Part shown: piece after piece, positions 28,128 to 41,291 of the stretch
Layout of the letters: every line of letters starts with the position of its first letter
Numbering within the stretch: position 1 is the stretch's first letter
DNA from: Roseivivax lentus
GTDB taxonomy: Bacteria; Pseudomonadota; Alphaproteobacteria; Rhodobacterales; Rhodobacteraceae
Assembly (NCBI RefSeq): GCF_900156805.1
Contig: NZ_FTOQ01000001.1
Location: 496,001 to 560,000 of the forward strand
Reading direction: 5' to 3'
Length of the DNA: 64,000 nucleotides
Position numbers and translations under genes: made by a program
Notes under the pieces: model-generated
What the model was told of the DNA's origin: nothing
What the model saw: the letters and a program-made list of their open reading frames with translations, nothing else
The model's database searches: none

Positions 28128-31031
28128 ATGTCCGTCGAACTCAGCATCACGTCGAATTTCACCTTCCTCCGGGGCGCCTCGCATCCCGAGGAATTCATGG
28201 AGCGCGCCGCGCTGGAGGGGCTCGAGGCGATTGCCGTGGCCGATCAGAACTCGGTCGCGGGGATCGTGCGGGCCTATCAGCGCGCCCGCGAGATCGCGCG
28301 GGTGGTGGGCGAACGTGCAGCGCTGGAGGCGGCGGACGGCCCCATCGGCCCGCCCGCGCCCGAGGGTGCTCCGCGCGCGCCGTCGCTGGCCATCGCCAAC
28401 GTTCCGCGGCTCATCCCGGCGGCGCGGCTGACCTTCGCGGAAGGGGTGGAGATCACCGCGCTGGCGGCCACGCGCACGGGCTGGGCGCGGCTATGCCGGC
28501 TTTTGTCGAAGGGGCGGCTGCGCGCGCCCAAGGGCGATTGCGACCTGAGACTCGACGATCTGATCGAGGGCGCGGAGGGGCTGGAGCTGATCCTGTCGGG
28601 CCCGGAGCCCGCGGAGACCGCGCGCTGGACGCCGCATGCGCGCAGGCTGGTCGCGCGCTTTCCGGGCCAGGTGCATCTGGCGCTCAGCCCGCGCTATGAC
28701 GGCGGCGATGCGGGCCGGTTCGACCGGCTGGCGCGGCTGGCCGCGAGCCTCGGGGTGGAGAGCGTGGCGACCGCGCGGCCGCTCATGCATCACGGGCGGC
28801 GGCGCAAGATGGCGGACGTGCTGAGCGCCGTGCGGCTGGGCTGCCGGGTCGACGATCTGGGCCGGGCGGCGCTGGCCAATGGCGAGCAACGGCTGCGTTC
28901 GGGTCCCGAGATGCGGCGCATCCTGGGGCGTCACGCGGGCGCGCTCGACCGCGCCGCGGCGCTTGCCGCGCGCTGCAGCTTCGATCTGGGCACGCTCAAA
29001 TACGAATATCCCTCCGAGATCACCGGCGAGGAGACCGCCGACCAGCGCCTCGCGCGGCTGGCGCGCGAAGGGCTGAAGTGGCGCTATCCCATGGGCGCGC
29101 CCGAGAAGGTGCAGGGGCTGCTGGAGCATGAGCTGAGGCTCATCGCGCAGCTTTCCTACGCGCCCTATTTCCTGACCGTGCGCGACATCGTGGCCTTCGC
29201 GCGCGAGCGGGGGATCCTCTGCCAGGGGCGGGGATCGGCGGCCAATTCGGTGGTGTGCTATTGCCTCGGCGTGACCTCGGTCTCCCCCGAGATCGGCACC
29301 ATGGTCTTCGAGCGTTTCGTGTCGGAGGCCCGGGACGAGCCGCCCGATATCGACGTCGATTTCGAACATGAGCGCCGCGAGGAGGTGATCCAGCACATCT
29401 ATGCGCGCTACGGACGCCACCGCGCGGGGCTTTGCGCCACGGTCATCCATTACCGCGGCAAGCGCGCGGTGCGCGAGGTGGGCCGGGCGATGGGGCTCAG
29501 CGAGGACACGATCGGCGCGCTTTCCTCGCAGCTTTGGGGGTTCTTCTCGACCAACGGGCTCGAGGCGGCGCGGATGCGCGAGATCGGGCTCGATCCCGAC
29601 GATGCGCGGCTGCGCCTGACCATGGAGCTCATTTTCGAGATCATCGGCTTCCCGCGGCACCTGTCCCAGCATGTGGGCGGGTTCATCATCACCGAAGGCC
29701 GGCTCGACGAGCTGGTGCCCATTGAGAACGCGGCGATGGAAGAGCGCACGGTGATCTGCTGGGACAAGGACGATATCGACACGCTGGGCATCCTGAAGGT
29801 CGACGTGCTGAGCCTCGGCATGCTGACCTGCATCCGCAAGGCCTTCGATCTGCTGCGCCAGCATCACGGCGAGAGCCACACGCTGGCCACGCTGCCGCCC
29901 GAGGACCCGAAGGTCTACGACATGCTCTGCCGCGCCGACAGCATCGGCGTCTTCCAGGTCGAGAGCCGGGCGCAGATGAACTTCCTGCCGCGCATGCGTC
30001 CGCGCAGCTTCTACGACCTGGTGATCGAGGTGGCGATCATCCGCCCCGGCCCCATCCAGGGCGACATGGTCCATCCCTATATCCGGCGGCGCAACGGCGA
30101 GGAGGCGGTCGCATTCCCCTCGGACGCGCTGGGCGAGGTCTTGGGCAAGACGCTGGGCGTGCCGCTTTTCCAGGAACAGGCGATGCAGATCGCCATCATC
30201 GGCGCGGGCTTCTCGCCCTCCGAGGCCGACCGTCTGCGCCGGGCGCTCGCCACCTTCAAGAAACACGGCAACGTGTCGGAGATGCGCGACCGGTTCCTCA
30301 GGGGGATGCGCAGGAACGGCTACGATCAGGCATTCGCGGAGCGCTGTTTCAGCCAGATCGAGGGCTTCGGCTCCTACGGCTTTCCCGAAAGCCACGCGGC
30401 GAGTTTCGCGCTTCTGGTCTATGCCTCGGCCTGGATCAAGTGCCACCATCCCGGCATCTTCGCCTGCGCGCTCCTGAACGCGCAGCCGATGGGCTTCTAT
30501 GCGCCCGCGCAGATTGTGCGGGATGCGCGCGAACACGGCGTCGAGGTGCGGCCCATCGCGATCAACGAAAGCTACTGGGACAACGTGATGGAGCCCGACG
30601 GGCGGGGCGGGCTCGCGCTGCGTCTGGGCTTCCGGCAGATCAAGGGGCTGTCCGAGGAGGACGCGGCCTGGATGTGCGCCGCCCGCGGCAACGGCTACCG
30701 GTCGGTGCGGGATGTCTGGCGGCGGGCGGGGCTTGCGCCGCGGGTCGTGGCGCGGCTCGCGGAGGCGGATGTCTTCGCCGCGCTGGGCCTTTCGCGGCGG
30801 GAGGCGCTGTGGGAGGCCAAGGCGCTGGCGGGCGACAGGCCGCTGCCCCTCTTCGCCGGCGACATGGAGGGCGAGGGGATCGTCGAGCCCGCGGCGCTGT
30901 TGCCGGAGATGAGCGAGGGCGAGGAGATCGTCGAGGATTACGTGGCGATGCGGCTGACGCTGCGGCGGCATCCGGTGGCGCTGCTGCGGCCTCTGCTGAC
31001 ACCCGGTTCGGCGGGGGCGAAATCTTCGTGA
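28128..31031 (+). CDS. dnaE2: Error-prone DNA polymerase III alpha subunit, lacking C-terminal OB domain
   Basis: 967 residues. The PHP domain (TSNFTFLRGASHPEEF; AIAVADQNSVAGIVRAYQ) is followed by the C-family polymerase core: GRGSAANSVVCYCLG near 370, PDIDVDFEHERREEV with catalytic aspartates near 400, and SHAASFALLVYASAWIKCHHP near 760. The helix-hairpin-helix region follows. DnaE2 proteins usually run past HPV-x-LLRP by over 100 residues forming an OB fold; here the frame stops 16 residues later, right at a palindrome cluster. imuA and imuB, its usual partners, are not adjacent. The LexA box indicates SOS control. Activity may be altered. Confidence 0.9.
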   Translation: MSVELSITSNFTFLRGASHPEEFMERAALEGLEAIAVADQNSVAGIVRAYQRAREIARVVGERAALEAADGPIGPPAPEGAPRAPSLAIANVPRLIPAARLTFAEGVEITALAATRTGWARLCRLLSKGRLRAPKGDCDLRLDDLIEGAEGLELILSGPEPAETARWTPHARRLVARFPGQVHLALSPRYDGGDAGRFDRLARLAASLGVESVATARPLMHHGRRRKMADVLSAVRLGCRVDDLGRAALANGEQRLRSGPEMRRILGRHAGALDRAAALAARCSFDLGTLKYEYPSEITGEETADQRLARLAREGLKWRYPMGAPEKVQGLLEHELRLIAQLSYAPYFLTVRDIVAFARERGILCQGRGSAANSVVCYCLGVTSVSPEIGTMVFERFVSEARDEPPDIDVDFEHERREEVIQHIYARYGRHRAGLCATVIHYRGKRAVREVGRAMGLSEDTIGALSSQLWGFFSTNGLEAARMREIGLDPDDARLRLTMELIFEIIGFPRHLSQHVGGFIITEGRLDELVPIENAAMEERTVICWDKDDIDTLGILKVDVLSLGMLTCIRKAFDLLRQHHGESHTLATLPPEDPKVYDMLCRADSIGVFQVESRAQMNFLPRMRPRSFYDLVIEVAIIRPGPIQGDMVHPYIRRRNGEEAVAFPSDALGEVLGKTLGVPLFQEQAMQIAIIGAGFSPSEADRLRRALATFKKHGNVSEMRDRFLRGMRRNGYDQAFAERCFSQIEGFGSYGFPESHAASFALLVYASAWIKCHHPGIFACALLNAQPMGFYAPAQIVRDAREHGVEVRPIAINESYWDNVMEPDGRGGLALRLGFRQIKGLSEEDAAWMCAARGNGYRSVRDVWRRAGLAPRVVARLAEADVFAALGLSRREALWEAKALAGDRPLPLFAGDMEGEGIVEPAALLPEMSEGEEIVEDYVAMRLTLRRHPVALLRPLLTPGSAGAKSS

Positions 31032-31111
31032 AGATTTCGGGACGGACATTTCACGAAATGTCCGGTGCAAAATCTTGCAAGATTTTGCCACACCGCGGGA
31101 CCGGTCCCGCG
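31018..31111. repeat. Four tandem palindromes at the 3' end of dnaE2
   Basis: 31018-31039 (CGAAATCTTC-GT-GAAGATTTCG), 31043-31064 (CGGACATTTC-AC-GAAATGTCCG), 31067-31088 (GCAAAATCTTGCAAGATTTTGC, fully self-complementary) and 31094-31111 (CGCGGGACCGGTCCCGCG, fully self-complementary). The first overlaps the dnaE2 stop. Three are AT-rich against the local composition. They may form terminator-like hairpins or mark an inserted element. Confidence 0.9.
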
Positions 31112-31164
31112 ACCTTTCACGCCCGGTCCGACTGGCGTATGACTGCGCCGCAGAGGAGACAGCC

Positions 31165-31512
31165 ATGATCGCCATCATCTTCGAAGTGATCCCCGCCGAG
31201 GGAAAGAAGGACGCCTATCTCGACATCGCCGCCGAGATGCGGCCCATGGTCCACGAGGTCGAGGGCTTCATCAGCGTCGAGCGGTTCCAGAGCCTGACCA
31301 ATCCCGAAAAGCTCCTGTCGATCTCGTTCTTCGAGGACGAGGACGCGGTGATGCGCTGGCGCAAGCTCGCCGCGCATCGCAATGCCCAGTCGAAGGGGCG
31401 CGCGGGCATCTTTTCGGATTACCGGCTCAAGGTCTGCCACGTGATGCGCGATTACGGCATGTTCGACCGCGACGAGGCACCCGAGGACAGCCGCGAAGTG
31501 CATCACGCATAG
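31165..31512 (+). CDS. ABM-domain monooxygenase-like protein
   Basis: 115 residues with GGAGA upstream. Sequence pattern of an antibiotic-biosynthesis-monooxygenase domain: first strand MIAIIFEVIPAEGK, helix AYLDIAAEMRPMV, VEGFISVERFQSL, LLSISFFEDEDAVMRWRK. The last strand carries KVCHVMRDYGMFDR. It probably forms a dimer and may bind a small aromatic or heme-like ligand; catalysis is not proven. Its 3' end overlaps the convergent uppP gene by 10 bases. Confidence 0.8.
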   Translation: MIAIIFEVIPAEGKKDAYLDIAAEMRPMVHEVEGFISVERFQSLTNPEKLLSISFFEDEDAVMRWRKLAAHRNAQSKGRAGIFSDYRLKVCHVMRDYGMFDRDEAPEDSREVHHA

Positions 31513-32318
31513 CCATAGGCATAGACCAGCAGGGCGGTGCCGAGGATCAGCCGGTAGACCACGTAGGGCGTGAAGCTGACCGAGCGCAGCAGCCGCATCA
31601 TCAGCGCCAGCGCGCCCAGGGCCGCGACGAAGGCCATGGCGGCGGCGATGGCGCAGGCCTGCAGGGGCAGGGCTTCGGTGCCCGTGACCGCCTCGAGGCC
31701 CAGAAGCCCGCCCGAGGCGAGGATCGTCGGGATCGACATCAGCATGGCGAGCCTGGCCGCCGAATGCCGGTCATAGCCGAGCTGCCGCCCGCCGGTGATG
31801 GTGATACCCGAGCGCGACGTGCCCGGGATCAGTGCCAGCACCTGCCAGAGCCCCATGATCGCGGCATGCTTCAGGGTCCAGCCCTCCGCACGGCGGGTCT
31901 CGCCGCCCTTCATGTCGGCCCAGTAGAGCACCACGCCGAAGACGATCATCGCCCAGCCGATCACCGCGACCGAGCGCATCATCTCGTCGAGCCCGCTCAG
32001 GCGCAGCACCAGCCCGGCGGCCATCACGGGGATCGTCGCGATCAGCAGGCAGAGGGCGAGGAACGCGCCGGGCGTGTCGATCCGGCCCCGGACCAGCCGC
32101 AGCGTGCCGCCGAGCGCCACGCGCACATCCGCCCAGAAATAGAGGATCACCGCAAAAAGCGTGCCCACATGGACCGCGACATCGAGGGCGAGGCCCTGAT
32201 CCTCGATGCCCGTAAGCTGCGGCAGCAGGATCAGATGACCGGAGGAGGAGACCGGCAGGAACTCGGTGATGCCCTGGATCAGCGCCAGTACGAGCAGGTG
32301 GAAGAGCGTCATAGGCAT
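31503..32318 (-). CDS. uppP: Undecaprenyl-diphosphatase
   Basis: 271 residues, a polytopic membrane protein. It dephosphorylates undecaprenyl diphosphate so the lipid carrier can be reused in peptidoglycan and other polymer export. Family motifs: QGITEFLPVSSSGHLIL (14-30) with the essential glutamate, and ALIPGTSRSGITIT near residue 160 with the catalytic arginine. About eight hydrophobic segments are visible. MTLFHLL six bases later is an alternative start. Overexpression of this family gives bacitracin tolerance in other bacteria. Confidence 0.95.
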   Translation of the reverse strand: MPMTLFHLLVLALIQGITEFLPVSSSGHLILLPQLTGIEDQGLALDVAVHVGTLFAVILYFWADVRVALGGTLRLVRGRIDTPGAFLALCLLIATIPVMAAGLVLRLSGLDEMMRSVAVIGWAMIVFGVVLYWADMKGGETRRAEGWTLKHAAIMGLWQVLALIPGTSRSGITITGGRQLGYDRHSAARLAMLMSIPTILASGGLLGLEAVTGTEALPLQACAIAAAMAFVAALGALALMMRLLRSVSFTPYVVYRLILGTALLVYAYGYA

Positions 32319-32540
32319 GTCACCGCGACAGGGGAGAAGGGACCCGTCCTGCTATAATGCCCTGATTCTCAGAGGGAAGCGCGAATATAGGTCACATACC
32401 GGTCCCAAAATGCTGCAGCACAGCATCGAAATTTTTGTTTTCGGCAGAAATTTCTTCAATAAAGGACAGTAAAACTGACTTTTATTTTCCGGGCGACGCG
32501 TATATCAGGCTCACACCACCCAGAATTCGAGGGAAGATCC

Positions 32541-33977
32541 ATGGCGAAACAGCCGATGCTGAAGTTCGTGTCCGTCAACCGCGACATGCCCGACAAGCGC
32601 ACCGCGGAGGAGCGTCGCCGCGACTTTCACGAGATCTACGGCGAGTTCGCCCGGCAGAAGGCCGAAGAGCAGGCGAGCCGGTGTTCGCAATGCGGCGTGC
32701 CCTATTGCCAGTCGCATTGCCCGTTGCACAACAACATCCCCGACTGGCTCCGCCTGACCGCCGAGGGCCGCCTGCAGGAGGCCTACGAGGTCAGCCAGGC
32801 CACCAACACCTTCCCCGAGATCTGTGGCCGCATCTGCCCGCAGGACCGTCTTTGCGAAGGCAATTGCGTGATCGAGCAATCGGGCCACGGCACTGTCACC
32901 ATCGGCGCGGTCGAGAAGTACATCACCGACACCGCCTGGGAAGAGGGCTGGGTGAAGGACATCAAGCCCGCCAAGGAGCGCACCGAAAGCGTCGGCATCA
33001 TCGGCGCGGGGCCGGGCGGTCTGGCGGCGGCGGACGTGCTGCGCCGCGCCGGCGTGCAGGTCACCATCTACGACCGCTACGACCGCTCCGGCGGGCTGCT
33101 GACCTACGGCATTCCGGGCTTCAAGCTGGAAAAGGACGTGGTCATGCGCCGCAACGAACAGCTCGAGCGCGCGGGCGTCGAGTTTGTCATGAATTGCAAC
33201 GTCGGCGACGACATCACCTTCGACGAGATCCGCGAAAAGCATGACGCCGTCATCATCGCCACGGGCGTCTACAAGACGCGCGACCTGCAGGGCCCCGGCT
33301 CCGGGGCGGGCGGCATCGTGCGCGCCATCGACTTCCTGACGGCGTCGAACCGCAAGAGCTTCGGCGATGCGGTGCCCGAGTTCGAATCGGGGGAGCTGAA
33401 CGCCGAGGGCAAGCGGGTCGTGGTGATCGGCGGCGGCGACACGGCGATGGATTGCGTGCGCACGGCGATCCGCCAGGGCGCGACCAGCGTGAAGTGCCTC
33501 TATCGCCGCGACCGGGCCAACATGCCGGGCAGCCAGCGCGAAGTGCAGAACGCCGAGGAAGAGGGCGTGCAGTTCGAATGGCTGACCGCGCCCAAGGGCT
33601 TCAAGGGCGATCCGGTCGAGGCCGTCATCGTCGAGAAGATGCGCCTCGGCGCGCCGGATGCCACCGGCCGCCAGAGCCCCGAGGTGATCGAGGGCTCGGA
33701 TTACGACGAGCCCGCGGATCTGGTCATCAAGGCGCTGGGCTTCGAGCCCGAGGCGCTGCCCGCGCTCTGGGATCAGCCGGAGCTGGAAGTGACCCGCTGG
33801 GGCACCGTGAAGGCCGAGTTCACCACCGGCAAGACCAGCCTCGACGGCGTCTACGCGGTGGGCGACATCGTGCGCGGCGCGAGCCTCGTCGTCTGGGCGA
33901 TCCGCGACGGGCGCGATTGCGCCGATGCGGTCCTCGCGCAGCTCAACGGCGCCAGCAGCGCCATCGCCGCGGAGTGA
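32541..33977 (+). CDS. gltD: Glutamate synthase (NADPH) small subunit
   Basis: 478 residues. It feeds electrons from NADPH through FAD and Fe-S clusters to the large subunit. The N-terminal cysteine clusters RCSQCGVPYCQSHCP (about 48-62) and CGRICPQDRLCEGNC (about 95-110) bind two 4Fe-4S centres. The FAD fold GIIGAGPGGLAAADVL lies near 150 and the NADPH fold VVIGGGDTAMDC near 290. AT-rich DNA of about 200 bases upstream likely holds the promoter. The operon continues with a GFA-domain gene and gltB, an order with an unusual insertion. Confidence 0.96.
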   Translation: MAKQPMLKFVSVNRDMPDKRTAEERRRDFHEIYGEFARQKAEEQASRCSQCGVPYCQSHCPLHNNIPDWLRLTAEGRLQEAYEVSQATNTFPEICGRICPQDRLCEGNCVIEQSGHGTVTIGAVEKYITDTAWEEGWVKDIKPAKERTESVGIIGAGPGGLAAADVLRRAGVQVTIYDRYDRSGGLLTYGIPGFKLEKDVVMRRNEQLERAGVEFVMNCNVGDDITFDEIREKHDAVIIATGVYKTRDLQGPGSGAGGIVRAIDFLTASNRKSFGDAVPEFESGELNAEGKRVVVIGGGDTAMDCVRTAIRQGATSVKCLYRRDRANMPGSQREVQNAEEEGVQFEWLTAPKGFKGDPVEAVIVEKMRLGAPDATGRQSPEVIEGSDYDEPADLVIKALGFEPEALPALWDQPELEVTRWGTVKAEFTTGKTSLDGVYAVGDIVRGASLVVWAIRDGRDCADAVLAQLNGASSAIAAE

Positions 33978-33981
33978 CCGG

Positions 33982-34422
33982 TTGAGCGTGGAAGACCCTG
34001 TCTGGGCCCATGGGCTCGACGGCGCGTGCCTGTGCGGCGCGGTGCGGATCCGCGTGGAACGCCACCGGGCCGAGGTCGGCGCATGCCATTGCAGCCGCTG
34101 CCGGATCTGGTCCGGCGCGCTCTTTGCGGTGTTCAGCGCCCCGCCCGCTTCCGTCACGGTCGAGGGGCCGGTCTCGGTCTATCCGGGTGAGATCGCGGAA
34201 CGGGCCTTCTGCGGCACCTGCGGCAGCAATCTATGGCTGCGCGACAATGACGATGGCGCGTACGAATTCATGATCGGGGCCTTCCCCGGCGCGAAGGATT
34301 ATCCGCTCATCAGCGAAATCTACCATGACAAGGCGTTCGCCGCCGTGACGCTCGCGGGCGATCACAGGCGGACGGACGCGGCCCCATACGAGGCCGAGAA
34401 TCCCCATCTGATGGAGGGCTGA
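33982..34422 (+). CDS. GFA/CENP-V-domain zinc protein within glt operon
   Basis: 146 residues from a TTG start, chosen because GGAG lies 7 bases upstream; a GTG at 33988 is possible. Zinc-binding cysteines of the GFA (glutathione-dependent formaldehyde-activating) fold are present: GACLCGAVRI, ACHCSRCR and CGTCGS. Members bind one or two zinc ions; most lack a demonstrated enzyme activity. It lies 4 bases after gltD and 5 bases before gltB, so it is co-transcribed with both glutamate synthase subunits. A link to glutamate or glutathione metabolism is only inferred. Confidence 0.85.
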   Translation: MSVEDPVWAHGLDGACLCGAVRIRVERHRAEVGACHCSRCRIWSGALFAVFSAPPASVTVEGPVSVYPGEIAERAFCGTCGSNLWLRDNDDGAYEFMIGAFPGAKDYPLISEIYHDKAFAAVTLAGDHRRTDAAPYEAENPHLMEG

Positions 34423-34427
34423 ACGCC

Positions 34428-38966
<4,539 letters not shown>

Positions 38967-38994
38967 CCGCTCCCGCCGCCCGAAAGACAGAACG

Positions 38995-39030
38995 CCGCGC
39001 GAGGCCCCTCAGGTCTCGCGCGGTTTTTTT
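38995..39030 (+). terminator. Rho-independent terminator after gltB
   Basis: CCGCGCGAG pairs with CTCGCGCGG (9 bp), followed by seven T. It begins 28 bases after the gltB stop. Confidence 0.93.
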
Positions 39031-39104
39031 CTGCCCGCTCGCGGCCCGTAGGGAAATGCGGCGTTTTGCTGTATCCTGTGGGCCAGAATCCGAGGGAGGG
39101 CGTC

Positions 39105-40268
39105 ATGGCATCGGATGGTCTGACCGTGCTCGTCGGCACGACGAAAGGGGCCTTTCTGCTCCGGGGCGACGCCGCGCGCCAAGCCTGGGAGGTCGAGGGG
39201 CCCTATTGCGACGGCTGGGCCATCAACCACTTCGCCTCCGATCCCGAGACCGGCACGCTCTGGGCGGGCGGCGGCGGCGACTGGACCGGCGCGGGGGTCT
39301 GGCGCTCCGGGGATGGTGGCGCCACCTGGACGCTGACCCGGCTGACCCGCGGCGTGACCGACGATTGGGCCGAGGCCGATCCCGACTTCGCCGCGATGAT
39401 CGGCTGGGAGAACGTGCCGCTGCCCTTCGGCACCGATTTCGCGCAGATCTGGTCCCTCGGCTACGCCCATGGCGCGCTTTATGCCGGCACCAAGCCCGCG
39501 AACCTGCTGGTCAGCCGGGACCGCGGCGCGACGTGGCAGCGGATCGAGGCGCTGACCGATCATCCCTCCGCCGAAAGCTGGGCGCCCGGGGCGGCGGGGC
39601 TGACGCTGCACACGATCGTCGCGGATCCGGACGATGCGGACACTCTCTGGGTCGGGATCTCCGCCGCGGGCGTCTTCGCGACCGAGGATGGCGGCAAGAC
39701 ATGGCAGCGGCGCAACCGGCTGTCCAACGCCGAGGCCTGCCCGGCGGAACGGAGCCACCCGGCAGCGCCGGGCGACGGCGAGACCGGCCATTGCGTGCAC
39801 AACATGATGAAGGCGCCGGGGCCGGGGGCGGTGCTGTATCAGCAGAACCATCACGGCGTCTGGCGATCCGCCGATGGCGGGCGGTCCTGGGACGACATCA
39901 CCGAAGGCCTGCCCTCGACCTTCGGCTTTCCGATCCGGGTTCATCCGCGCGATCCCGAGACGATCTGGACGCTGCCGCTCAACGGCGACAGCGTGGGGCG
40001 CTACCCGCCCGGGGCCGCGGCGGCGGTCTGGTGTTCGCGCGATGGCGGGCAAAGTTGGGAGGCGCAGCGCGCGGGCCTGCCGCAGAAGGCGTGTTTCTTC
40101 ACCGTGCTGCGCCAGGCGATGGCGGGCGATACGCAGGAACCTGCCGGGCTTTATTTCGGGACGAATTCCGGGTCGGTCTTCGCCACCCGCGACGAGGGCG
40201 CGGAATGGCACGAGATCGCGCGGCACCTGCCGACGATCCTGTCCGTCGAGGTGGCCGCGCCCGCCTGA
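39105..40268 (+). CDS. BNR/Asp-box repeat (sialidase-like beta-propeller) protein
   Basis: 387 residues with GAGGGAGGG before the ATG. It contains repeated Asp-box motifs SxDxGxTW: SGDGGATWT, SRDRGATWQ, TEDGGKTWQ, SADGGRSWD, SRDGGQSWE and TRDEGAEWH, spaced about 50-90 residues apart, which build a beta-propeller. No signal peptide is visible and no sialidase arginine triad was recognised, so glycosidase activity should not be assumed; this cytoplasmic-looking group is annotated as exo-alpha-sialidase or glycosyl hydrolase by similarity only. It stands alone between the glt terminator and mtgA. Confidence 0.82.
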   Translation: MASDGLTVLVGTTKGAFLLRGDAARQAWEVEGPYCDGWAINHFASDPETGTLWAGGGGDWTGAGVWRSGDGGATWTLTRLTRGVTDDWAEADPDFAAMIGWENVPLPFGTDFAQIWSLGYAHGALYAGTKPANLLVSRDRGATWQRIEALTDHPSAESWAPGAAGLTLHTIVADPDDADTLWVGISAAGVFATEDGGKTWQRRNRLSNAEACPAERSHPAAPGDGETGHCVHNMMKAPGPGAVLYQQNHHGVWRSADGGRSWDDITEGLPSTFGFPIRVHPRDPETIWTLPLNGDSVGRYPPGAAAAVWCSRDGGQSWEAQRAGLPQKACFFTVLRQAMAGDTQEPAGLYFGTNSGSVFATRDEGAEWHEIARHLPTILSVEVAAPA

Positions 40269-40484
40269 CGGCCCGGGCGGGCGGGGTCCCACCGGCTGTG
40301 TCCAACTCTTGCCACGATTGAACCGCAATCCTGTCCAAAATGCGCAATAGGCAGGTATTGTTCGAAGTTCGTGGATAATATCCCCGACGGGTTCAGCACT
40401 CTCCGGGGCCGGGATGTCCCAAACGCATACCATCCCGGCCCCGGATGACTTTTCGGCGAGGCACATCGCCGCTAAGAGCGAGAC

Positions 40485-41204
40485 ATGGCACGAGCAATGC
40501 GCAAATCAGAAAAGACGCGTCGGAGCGTCCGGCCCGTCCGCTTCCTCTTGCGCTGGGTCTTTCGCGCGGTGCTCGCCGTGGCGGTCCTGATCGGGCTCGG
40601 GGTCGGGCTTTACCGCGTGGTGAACCCGCCCACGACGCCCTACATCATGGCCGAGGCGCGACGCCTCGACGGGGTGCGCCGCGACTGGGTCGATGCGGAC
40701 CGGATCGCGCCGGTGATGATGCGCTCCGCCGTGGCGGCGGAGGATGCCAATTTCTGCACCCATTGGGGCTTCGACATGAACGCCATCCGCACCGCCATCG
40801 AGGCGGGCGGCAATCGCGGCGCCTCGACGATCAGCCAGCAGGTGGTGAAGAACGTCTATCTCTGGCACGGGCGGTCCTGGCCGCGAAAGGCGCTGGAGGC
40901 GGTCATCACGCCCGCAATGGAGGCCGCCTGGCCCAAGCGGCGCATCCTCGAGGTCTATCTCAACATCGCCGAATTCGATGAGGGTATCTTCGGCGTGGAG
41001 GCCGCGGCGCGGCATTATTTCGGCACCTCCGCGCAGGATCTGACCCCGGTTCAGGCCGCCCGGCTCGCCGCGATCCTGCCCGATCCCAAGGGCCGGTCGG
41101 CCAGCGATCCGTCGCGCTTTGTGCGCAATCGCGCGGCCTCGATCCTCGACGGGGCGGCGACGATCCAGCGCGACGGACGCGCGGCCTGCTTCGAGCGTGC
41201 ATAA
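40485..41204 (+). CDS. mtgA: Monofunctional peptidoglycan glycosyltransferase
   Basis: 239 residues. A membrane anchor (about 20-43) is followed by a GT51 domain: AVAAEDANFCTHWGFD with the catalytic glutamate near residue 86, GASTISQQVVKNVYLW near 112, KRRILEVYLNIAEF near 147 and GVEAAARHYFG near 167. It polymerises lipid II into glycan strands at the inner membrane without a transpeptidase domain. Length and motif spacing match MtgA. MRKSEK 12 bases downstream is a possible alternative start. The 216 bases upstream show no other gene. Confidence 0.95.
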   Translation: MARAMRKSEKTRRSVRPVRFLLRWVFRAVLAVAVLIGLGVGLYRVVNPPTTPYIMAEARRLDGVRRDWVDADRIAPVMMRSAVAAEDANFCTHWGFDMNAIRTAIEAGGNRGASTISQQVVKNVYLWHGRSWPRKALEAVITPAMEAAWPKRRILEVYLNIAEFDEGIFGVEAAARHYFGTSAQDLTPVQAARLAAILPDPKGRSASDPSRFVRNRAASILDGAATIQRDGRAACFERA

Positions 41205-41291
41205 CCCCGCGCAGCCTTGCGACGAGGTGTTGTAACCGACCCGCCGGGGAAGGTATGACCGACGGGCATTCTCAGAAAAAACGTGTTCCCG

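Noticed and set aside
32409-32424. TGCTGCAGCA palindrome upstream of gltD as an NtrC site
   Set aside because: It does not match TGCAC-N5-GTGCA and no sigma-54 promoter (GG-N10-GC with consensus flanks) was found at the right distance.
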